Of a stretch of DNA of 5,080 nucleotides, positions 1 to 5,080 are shown piece by piece. Numbering within the stretch: position 1 is the stretch's first letter; every line of letters starts with the position of its first letter. Under the pieces are notes generated by a model, which saw nothing but the letters and a program-made list of their open reading frames with translations, ran no database searches and was not told where the DNA came from. The stretch comes from an uncultured Burkholderiales bacterium. Lineage in GTDB: Bacteria; Pseudomonadota; Gammaproteobacteria; Burkholderiales; Burkholderiaceae_C. The stretch is from assembly GCA_903925445.1 (NCBI GenBank), contig CAIYFE010000274.1, positions 1 to 5,080 on the forward strand. Reading direction: 5' to 3'. The position numbers and the translations under genes were made by a program.

Positions 1-174
1 GTTGTGTCCGGTCTCACCGCTGCAAACTTGTTGGTACGTGGGGTTGAGCGTGTGGCCGTTGCAGTAGCCCGATTCCACCGCCACCACGCCTTGCACACGC
101 AAGTAGACCGCCTCAAGACACCAAAAGCAGCCGCCGCCCAAGGTGATGGTTTTCAAAGATGCAGGGTTTTTCAT
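1..174 (-). CDS. msrA: Peptide-methionine (S)-S-oxide reductase MsrA, N-terminal part (runs off left edge)
   Basis: Reading the minus strand from the ATG at 174 gives 58 open codons that continue past the left edge. The protein would reduce the S epimer of methionine sulfoxide in oxidised proteins and free amino acid, with thioredoxin as usual reductant, in the cytosol. The family signature is clear: GGGCFWCLEA at residues 13-22 holds the catalytic Cys16 and the conserved Glu21. It is followed by the VVAVESGY segment (30-37) and by YQQVCSGETGH (47-57), which matches the usual Y-x-x-V-C-S/T-G-x-T-G-H block. Where many homologues have GYxGG, this one reads GYCNG. About 58 of the usual 160-220 residues are visible, so the resolving cysteines and any MsrB fusion cannot be judged. 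The start is uncertain: in-frame ATGs also occur at 186 and 228 and none has a clear Shine-Dalgarno. I prefer 174 because the family core begins about ten residues later. It is transcribed divergently from the efflux operon. Confidence 0.93.
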   Translation of the reverse strand, partial: MKNPASLKTITLGGGCFWCLEAVYLRVQGVVAVESGYCNGHTLNPTYQQVCSGETGHN

Positions 175-207
175 GTTCGCAATCATAGGTCTGAGCGACT
201 TGATGTA

Positions 208-233
208 TATTAATAACCAATTAGTCATTAATA
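208..233. promoter_or_regulatory. 26-bp palindromic operator candidate for the TetR-family regulator
   Basis: The left half begins TATTAATAAC and the right half ends GTCATTAATA, around the centre CAATTA. The symmetry axis falls between 220 and 221, and 11 of 13 base pairs are symmetric; the mismatches are 215/226 and 218/223. Only 4 of 26 bases are G or C. TetR-family dimers typically bind palindromes of this kind next to their own genes. The centre lies about 25 bp upstream of the regulator's ATG and about 46 bp upstream of the preferred msrA start, so occupancy could block transcription in both directions. That the neighbouring TetR protein binds here is inferred from position and symmetry. 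Confidence 0.72.
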
Positions 234-235
234 AC
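209..235 (+). repeat. Direct repeat of ATTAATAAC, 18-bp period, overlapping the operator
   Basis: ATTAATAAC occurs exactly at 209-217 and again at 227-235, a displacement of 18 bp. The first copy lies inside the left arm of the palindrome, and the second overlaps the right arm and runs 2 bp past it. The repeat arises partly because the TTAAT/ATTAA ends are themselves symmetric, but the shared AAC extension is extra. It could provide a second binding register for a regulator or may be incidental. Confidence 0.5.
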
Positions 236-245
236 TTACCCCGTT

Positions 246-899
246 ATGCCTACCTCCGCTCCCGAAACCAGCTTGCCGCGTCGCACTCGGCGCAAAGAAA
301 CGCGCCCAGGTGAACTGATCGAGGCCGCATTGAATCTTTTCATCGAAAAAGGATTCGCGGCCACCAAGTCGGAGGAAGTCGCGCAGCGCGCGGGGGTGTC
401 CAAAGGCACCTTGTTTTTGTACTTCGCCACCAAAGAGGATTTGTTCAAAGCCGTGGTGCGCGAAAACATCAGCAGCTTGTTTCCATCTTGGAACGAAGAA
501 ATGGAAAGCTTTGCGGGCAGTTGCTCCGACATGCTGGCCTACGCCATGACCAGTTGGTGGGAGCGCGTGGGGCAAACCAAAGCGGGCGGCATTGCCAAGT
601 TGGTCATCAGTGAGGCGCAAAACTTTCCCGACATCGCCGCTTTTTACCAACAAGAAGTGATCACGCCGGGCACGCTGCTGCTCAAGAAAATTTTGCAGCG
701 CGGCGTGGATCGCCACGAATTTCGCGACCTCGACCTTGATCAAGCCGTGTTCACCTTGGTCGCACCCATGATTTTTTTGATGCTCTGGAAAAACTCCATG
801 GGCGCTTGCGCCAGCTCGGCTGGCGAAGTCATGAATCCTGCGCAGTTCATCGCCTTGCAAGTCGATGTGCTGCTCAATGGTTTGAAAGTGAAAGCATGA
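246..899 (+). CDS. TetR/AcrR-family transcriptional regulator, probable repressor of the efflux operon
   Basis: The 217-residue product has the usual TetR-family length. The N-terminal DNA-binding domain spans about residues 20-70: ALNLFIEKGFAATKSEEVA leads into a helix-turn-helix near 42-61 (VAQRAGVSKGTLFLYFATK) and the typical YFxxKEDLFKAVV helix-4 entry. A basic arm (RRTRRKETR, 12-20) precedes the domain and could contact the minor groove of the AT-rich operator; that is inference. The rest (about 75-217) is the all-helical ligand-binding and dimerisation domain, which varies too much to show the inducer. The ATG at 246 is the only plausible start, since an in-frame TAG lies at 222 and no start codon falls between. 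No Shine-Dalgarno is visible, so the mRNA may be leaderless or poorly translated. The gene heads the operon and its TGA overlaps the adaptor's ATG by 4 bp, which suggests autoregulation and translational coupling. The ligand is unknown. Confidence 0.95.
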   Translation: MPTSAPETSLPRRTRRKETRPGELIEAALNLFIEKGFAATKSEEVAQRAGVSKGTLFLYFATKEDLFKAVVRENISSLFPSWNEEMESFAGSCSDMLAYAMTSWWERVGQTKAGGIAKLVISEAQNFPDIAAFYQQEVITPGTLLLKKILQRGVDRHEFRDLDLDQAVFTLVAPMIFLMLWKNSMGACASSAGEVMNPAQFIALQVDVLLNGLKVKA

Positions 900-2047
900 A
901 AATAACAAAAAGCAAACTCATCATCGCCTTGGTCAGCCTGGGCTTATTGGCTGGCGTCGTGCGCGCCGTGGTTCACAAACGGGCGGTGCAGCAATTGGCC
1001 TCGGCGCCAGCCGCTGCCACCGAAATTGAACTCGCCCCCACCGACGTGATGGCGTTGGACACGCAAAACTTGACGCAAACCTTGGATATTTCAGGCACCG
1101 TCAAAGCCCTCAATTACGCCGTCATCAAAGCTCGCGTTGCTGGTGAACTCAAAGAAATGACGGTGCGCGAGGGCGACAGCGTCAAAGCCGGACAAGTGCT
1201 CGCGCGCATTGATCCGACCGAATACCAACGCCGTTGGGCGCAAGCCAAGGAGCAAGCGGACGCGGCCAAAGCGCAAATGGAAATTGCGCAACGCCAATGG
1301 GACACCAACAAAGCTTTGGTCAATGAAGGCTTTATTTCCAAAACGGCACTGGACAACTCGCAAGCCTCCTACCAAGGCGCCATTGCCAGCTACAAGGCGG
1401 CGATTGCAGGCGCGGATGTGGCACAAAAATCTTTGGATGACTCGGTGTTGTATGCGCCGTTTTCTGGACAAATCGCCATTCGTTCTGCACAAACTGGCGA
1501 GCGCATCGCCATCGACGGCAAAGTGCTGGAGATGGTCGACCTGAGCCAACTCGAGGTCGAAGTGCCCGTGAGCGCCAGCGACTCCATCGACATCGCATTG
1601 GGTCAAACGGCAACGCTCAAAGTCGAAGATCGCGCCGAGCCCCTTGTTGCCAAAGTCAAACGCATCAGCCCCAGCGCTCAAGCAGGCAGCCGCAGCGTGT
1701 TGATTTATTTGAGTCTGGACAAACCGCAAGGCTTGCGACACGGCTTGTTTGCCAAAGGCACCTTGGCGCTGCGCGATGTCAAAACCCTGGCCGTGCCTCT
1801 GAGCGCGGTTCGCACCGACAAGACCTTGCCTTACGTGCAAATCGTCACCGCTGTCGATGGCAAATTGCAAGTCAGCCATCAAAGTGTCAGCTTGGGCGCG
1901 CGGGGTTTTGTTTCGCAAGCACCCGATGCACAGCCTTGGGTTGGTGTCAGCGGTTTGGCGCCAGGCACGCAAGTGCTCAAAGGTGACGTGGGCGCCTTGC
2001 GCGAAGGCACGTTGCTGCACACCACCCCCTCCAACAACGCTCAGTAA
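896..2047 (+). CDS. RND efflux periplasmic adaptor subunit (membrane fusion protein, AcrA/MexA-like)
   Basis: This 383-residue protein would link the inner-membrane permease to an outer-membrane channel in the periplasm. Residues 8-26 form one hydrophobic segment after a basic start (MKITKSK), acting as a signal or membrane anchor. No cysteine lies near it, so unlike AcrA it is not a lipoprotein. The barrel-sandwich (lipoyl-like) domain is split: its first half is about 75-107 (IKARVAGELKEMTVREGDSV and AGQVLARID), and its second half is about 182-215 (DSVLYAPFSGQIAIRSAQTG and GKVLEMVDL). Between them, 108-180 is an Ala/Gln/Lys-rich helical hairpin with GFISKTALD near its tip. A beta-barrel (about 218-295) and a membrane-proximal domain (about 296-375, including GLAPGTQVLKGDVGALREG) follow. 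I chose the ATG at 896 because it leads directly into the signal segment and overlaps the regulator's stop as ATGA. An in-frame ATG at 806 would add 30 unrelated residues inside the regulator gene. Confidence 0.95.
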   Translation: MKITKSKLIIALVSLGLLAGVVRAVVHKRAVQQLASAPAAATEIELAPTDVMALDTQNLTQTLDISGTVKALNYAVIKARVAGELKEMTVREGDSVKAGQVLARIDPTEYQRRWAQAKEQADAAKAQMEIAQRQWDTNKALVNEGFISKTALDNSQASYQGAIASYKAAIAGADVAQKSLDDSVLYAPFSGQIAIRSAQTGERIAIDGKVLEMVDLSQLEVEVPVSASDSIDIALGQTATLKVEDRAEPLVAKVKRISPSAQAGSRSVLIYLSLDKPQGLRHGLFAKGTLALRDVKTLAVPLSAVRTDKTLPYVQIVTAVDGKLQVSHQSVSLGARGFVSQAPDAQPWVGVSGLAPGTQVLKGDVGALREGTLLHTTPSNNAQ

Positions 2048-2049
2048 GG
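2046..2049 (+). promoter_or_regulatory. Ribosome binding site of the permease gene
   Basis: AAGG overlaps the last two bases of the adaptor's TAA stop and lies 7 nt before the ATG at 2057. This spacing supports that start, and the overlap with the upstream stop fits coupled translation. The match to the anti-Shine-Dalgarno is short, so confidence is moderate. Confidence 0.5.
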
Positions 2050-2056
2050 CCTGCGC

Positions 2057-5000
2057 ATGTGGTTCACACGAGTCAGTCTTCAAAACCCAGTTTTCGCCAC
2101 CATGGTGATGTTGGCGTTGGTGGTGTTGGGCGCTTTTTCATACCAGCGCTTGCAAATCGACCAGTTCCCGAATGTGGACTTTCCGGTGGTGGTGATCACC
2201 ACCGAATACCCCGGCGCCTCGCCCGAAATTGTGGAGAGCGAAGTCAGCAAAAAAATCGAAGAAGGCGTGAACTCTGTGGCAGGCATCAATGCCCTGACTT
2301 CACGCAGCTACGAAGGTTTGTCGGTGGTCATCGTTGAATTTCAACTGCAAATTGACGGTCGCAAAGGCGCAGACGATGTGCGCGAAAAAATTGCCAGCGT
2401 GCGCCCCAAACTGAACACCGATGTCAAGGAGCCCCGCGTGTCTCGCTTTGACCCTGCCAGTCGCGCCATTTGGTCGTTGGCGGTGGTGCCAGATGCGAGC
2501 AAACTGCCTGCGGGTCTGCAAGCGCCTTCTGCGGTTGAGTTGACCAATTGGTCAGACCAAGTCTTGAAAAAACGGCTTGAAAACGTGCGGGGCGTGGGCT
2601 CTGTCAGTGTGGTGGGTGGCACCAAACGGGAAATCAATCTCTACCTCAACCCGCAAGCCATGGAGTCGCTGGGCGTGAGTGCTGACCAAGTTGCGGCGGC
2701 GGTCACCACCGAAGCCAAAGACTTGCCCGTGGGTTCGGTGCGGTCGTTGCAACAAGATCGCGTGATTCAAGTCCAAGGCAGCCTCAAACGCCCCGAAGAT
2801 TTTGGTCAAATCATTGTGGCGCGCAAAAACACCACGCCGGTTCGTTTGTCGCAGGTCGCGCGCGTCAATGACGGCGGCCAAGAAATCGACAGCTTGGCCT
2901 TGTACAACGGCGAACGCACCTTGCTGCTCACGGTGCAAAAAGCGCAGGACGAAAACACCATTGAGGTGATTGACGCGCTCAACAAAACCATCGAAGAAGT
3001 CAAGACCCGATTGCCAGCAGGCGTGCGCCTCGAAGCGGTGCAAGACGCCTCAAGGCCGATTCGCGTTGCGGTGGACAACGTCAGACACACCTTGGTCGAA
3101 GGTGCGATCTTGACGGTGCTGATTGTGTTTTTGTTTTTGAACTCTTGGCGCTCAACCGTGATCACGGGCTTGACTTTGCCCATCGCCATCATCGGAACGT
3201 TTTTGTTCATGAACATGTTTGGCTTCACCATCAACATGATCACCTTGATGGCCTTGAGCTTGTGCGTGGGGCTGTTGATTGACGACGCCATCGTGGTGCG
3301 CGAGAACATCGTGCGCCATGTGCAAATGGGCAAAAGCGCTTACCAAGCTTCGCTTGACGGCACCGAAGAAATTGGCTTGGCGGTGCTGGCCACCACCTTG
3401 TCCATCGTGGCGGTGTTCTTACCCATTGGTTTCATGGGCGGCATCATTGGCAAGTTTTTTCACGAGTTTGGGCTGACCATCGTGGCGGCGGTCATGATTT
3501 CGATGTTTGTCAGCTTCACGCTTGACCCCATGCTTTCGTCGGTTTGGCATGACCCAGCGATTCACGCGCACGGCGTGCACGACACCCAAACGCTGTATGG
3601 CCGCACGATAGGTCGCGTCACCACTTGGTTTGAACACAGCACCGACCAACTCAGCGAGTTCTACCAAAGCATCTTGGCTTGGTCGTTGCAACACAAACGC
3701 GCCACGCTGGGGCTGGCCGCGTTGACCTTTGTGGTGAGTGTGTTGATGGTGCCGTTGCTGGGCACCGAGTTCGTGCCCAAGGCTGACTTTTCAGAAACCT
3801 CTGTCACCTTCTACACGCCAGTTGGCTCCTCGTTGGAAGTGACCGAATCGCGTGCCAAACAAGTCGAAGCCATCATTCGTGAGTTTCCAGAGACACGCTA
3901 CACCTTGTCCACCATCAACACCGGCAACGCCAACGGAAAGATTTACGCCAACGTGTATGTGCGCTTGGTGGATCGAAAAAATCGACAACGCAATGTGGAT
4001 GAAATGTCGGCCGTGCTGCGGGAAAGACTCAAACGCGTGCCCGGCATCACCGTCACGCACGCGGGCTTGCTCGACAGCGTGGGCGGCAACAAGCAGGTGG
4101 AGTTTTCGCTGCAAGGCACCGACTTGAAAGAGTTGGAGCGCTTGACCACCGTGGTCATGGACAAGGTCAGAGCCATTCCAGGCCTGGTCGATTTGGATTC
4201 CAGCGTCAAGCCCAACAAACCCACGATTGAAGTGCGCGTTCAACGCGAAGCCGCCAATGACTTGGGTCTGTCTTTGGGCAGCATTGGCAATCAATTGCGC
4301 ACCTTGGTGGCCGGTCAAACCGTCGCCACTTGGCGCGCCGCAGACGATCAAACCTACGATGTCAACGTGCGCTTGGCACCGCAATCGCGCGACGCCATCC
4401 AAGACATTGAACGCTTGCCTTTCACCGTGGGCGTCAATGCCGATGGATCCGCCCGCATCGCGCGACTCAACCAAGTGGCGGAGGTGGTCGAGAGCACAGG
4501 CTCCAACCAAATCAACCGCCGCGACTTGATGCGCGAAGTGGCCATCAACGCCAACGTCTTCAACCGATCGGCGGGTGAGGTGTCCAACGACATCCGCAAA
4601 GTGATGGACAGCATCGCCTTGCCGCCGGGCTACAAATACCAATTCAGCGGTTCGACCAAAAACATGCAAGAGTCCTTCGCTTATGCGGTGTCGGCTTTGG
4701 TGCTGGCGATCATCTTCATCTACATGATCTTGGCCAGCCAATTCAAAAGCTTTTTGCAGCCCATGGCCTTGATGACCGCCCTGCCCTTGACCCTCATTGG
4801 CGTGGTGCTGGCGTTGCTGATGTTTGGTTCGAGCTTGTCCATGTTTTCGGTCATTGGCATGGTCATGCTGATGGGCTTGGTGACCAAAAATGCGATTTTG
4901 CTGGTGGACTTTGCCATTCGCGCGCGCTTGGACACCACCTTGCCCGATGGCAGCGTTCAAACGGGTCTGAATCGCACCGACGCCTTGCTTTTGGCGGCAC

Positions 5001-5080
5001 GGGTGCGCTTGCGACCGATTTTGATGACCACCTTGGCCATGATTTTTGGCATGGTGCCGCTGGCCTTTGCGATTTCAGAA
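2057..5080 (+). CDS. RND efflux permease, HAE-1/AcrB-like inner-membrane subunit (3' end beyond window)
   Basis: From the ATG at 2057 the frame is open for 1008 codons to the right edge; the family is usually about 1020-1060 residues, so only the end of TM11 and TM12 are missing. The protein is a proton/substrate antiporter that works as a trimer in the inner membrane. TM1 is about 10-30, followed by a periplasmic porter domain with the family hallmark FPNVDFPVVVITTEYPGASPEIVE. TM2-TM6 start near 345, TM7 is about 549-568, a second porter domain follows, and TM8 starts near 875. Proton-relay residues are intact: Asp409/Asp410 in GLLIDDAIVV (TM4), Lys944 in GLVTKNAILLVDFA (TM10) and Thr991 in RPILMTTLAM (TM11). 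The paired Asp favours an HAE-type rather than a CzcA/CusA metal pump. The drug-pocket phenylalanines of AcrB are not evident, so the substrate is open. It lies 9 bp after the adaptor and in the same frame, separated only by the adaptor's TAA. Confidence 0.96.
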   Translation, partial: MWFTRVSLQNPVFATMVMLALVVLGAFSYQRLQIDQFPNVDFPVVVITTEYPGASPEIVESEVSKKIEEGVNSVAGINALTSRSYEGLSVVIVEFQLQIDGRKGADDVREKIASVRPKLNTDVKEPRVSRFDPASRAIWSLAVVPDASKLPAGLQAPSAVELTNWSDQVLKKRLENVRGVGSVSVVGGTKREINLYLNPQAMESLGVSADQVAAAVTTEAKDLPVGSVRSLQQDRVIQVQGSLKRPEDFGQIIVARKNTTPVRLSQVARVNDGGQEIDSLALYNGERTLLLTVQKAQDENTIEVIDALNKTIEEVKTRLPAGVRLEAVQDASRPIRVAVDNVRHTLVEGAILTVLIVFLFLNSWRSTVITGLTLPIAIIGTFLFMNMFGFTINMITLMALSLCVGLLIDDAIVVRENIVRHVQMGKSAYQASLDGTEEIGLAVLATTLSIVAVFLPIGFMGGIIGKFFHEFGLTIVAAVMISMFVSFTLDPMLSSVWHDPAIHAHGVHDTQTLYGRTIGRVTTWFEHSTDQLSEFYQSILAWSLQHKRATLGLAALTFVVSVLMVPLLGTEFVPKADFSETSVTFYTPVGSSLEVTESRAKQVEAIIREFPETRYTLSTINTGNANGKIYANVYVRLVDRKNRQRNVDEMSAVLRERLKRVPGITVTHAGLLDSVGGNKQVEFSLQGTDLKELERLTTVVMDKVRAIPGLVDLDSSVKPNKPTIEVRVQREAANDLGLSLGSIGNQLRTLVAGQTVATWRAADDQTYDVNVRLAPQSRDAIQDIERLPFTVGVNADGSARIARLNQVAEVVESTGSNQINRRDLMREVAINANVFNRSAGEVSNDIRKVMDSIALPPGYKYQFSGSTKNMQESFAYAVSALVLAIIFIYMILASQFKSFLQPMALMTALPLTLIGVVLALLMFGSSLSMFSVIGMVMLMGLVTKNAILLVDFAIRARLDTTLPDGSVQTGLNRTDALLLAARVRLRPILMTTLAMIFGMVPLAFAISE

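Larger units (their letters stand above)
175..245. promoter_or_regulatory. Divergent msrA / efflux-operon intergenic promoter region
   Basis: This 71-bp gap separates two divergent start codons, so promoters for both directions must lie in it or in the flanking 5' coding sequence. It is strikingly AT-rich compared with the flanking genes. No strong sigma-70 promoter stands out. A weak minus-strand candidate is TATACA (plus coordinates 204-209) with TTAATG as -35 (226-231) and a 16-bp spacer, which would bracket the palindrome's centre. On the plus strand TTGATG (200-205) resembles a -35, but no good -10 sits 16-18 bp away. Exact promoter elements are therefore not assigned. Confidence 0.6.
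246..5080 (+). other. Regulator-adaptor-permease efflux operon
   Basis: Three same-strand genes are packed with a 4-bp overlap (896-899) and a 9-bp gap (2048-2056), with no room for an internal promoter or terminator in the gaps. They therefore probably share one transcript starting in the divergent region. Regulator first, then adaptor, then permease is a common order for TetR-controlled RND pumps in proteobacteria. No outer-membrane factor lies in the window, so the pump must use one encoded downstream of 5080 or elsewhere. Confidence 0.85.

Noticed and set aside
4..213. A 69-codon plus-strand open frame at the left edge
   Set aside because: It is the complement of the msrA 5' end, whose GCFWC signature is unambiguous on the minus strand.
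175..245. Riboswitch, attenuator or small RNA in the divergent region
   Set aside because: The region is only 71 bp, and the sole symmetric element is a low-GC palindrome whose RNA hairpin would be weak and lacks a following U-run; a protein operator explains it better.
806..895. Possible upstream start for the adaptor at 806, adding 30 residues
   Set aside because: The extension lies inside the regulator gene, has no signal-like character and would bury the hydrophobic export segment internally. The ATG at 896 leads straight into that segment.
228..908. A 226-codon minus-strand open frame opposite the TetR regulator
   Set aside because: The opposite strand carries an unmistakable TetR helix-turn-helix and operon overlap; the antisense product is His/Phe/Arg-rich and unlike any known family.
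1091..2083. A 330-codon minus-strand open frame opposite the adaptor gene
   Set aside because: It is antisense to a well-supported adaptor with recognisable domains, and its own translation shows no motif or plausible hydrophobic core. Codon bias explains the lack of stops.
2552..3333. Overlapping minus-strand open frames opposite the permease's first half (2552-3043 and 2806-3333)
   Set aside because: Both are shadows of the permease coding sequence, which shows continuous conserved RND motifs in this interval.
3791..4960. A 389-codon open frame on the minus strand inside the permease gene
   Set aside because: Its translation is rich in His, Gln, Arg and Gly with no family resemblance, as expected of the complement of a TTG/GTG/CAA-rich membrane-protein gene. 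The plus strand here encodes clear RND domains with conserved motifs.

Overview
The window looks like a chromosomal stretch from a betaproteobacterium, most likely Burkholderiales and probably Comamonadaceae. This rests on the protein style (for example the permease N-terminus MWFTRVSLQNPVFATMVML) and on heavy use of TTG for Leu and CAA for Gln in a moderately GC-rich background. The taxon is an inference by eye; no search was run.

Layout. Bases 1-174 on the minus strand are the first 58 codons of msrA (peptide-methionine (S)-S-oxide reductase), which runs off the left edge. Bases 175-245 are a short, AT-rich divergent intergenic region. It carries a 26-bp near-perfect palindrome (208-233), the obvious candidate operator for the adjacent regulator. 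On the plus strand there follows a tightly packed operon: a TetR/AcrR-family regulator (246-899), an RND periplasmic adaptor (896-2047, overlapping the regulator by 4 bp as ATGA) and an RND inner-membrane permease (2057 to beyond 5080, 1008 codons visible, 3' end missing). Coding sequence fills the window except for the 71-bp divergent gap and a 9-bp gap between adaptor and permease.

How the parts work together. The adaptor and permease are two of the three parts of a tripartite proton-driven efflux pump. The permease has the proton-relay residues of the HAE-1 type (Asp409/Asp410, Lys944, Thr991). No outer-membrane channel gene is visible; it may lie past the right edge or elsewhere in the genome. 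The TetR protein probably represses its own operon through the palindrome. Because the same 71 bp also serve msrA, the oxidised-methionine repair gene may be influenced by the same site.

I see no RNA genes, mobile elements, CRISPR arrays or convincing terminators. This is a classical regulator-efflux operon and not a clearly new system. The points most worth checking are the shared operator, the permease's lack of the AcrB-type phenylalanine cluster and the variant hairpin tip of the adaptor.
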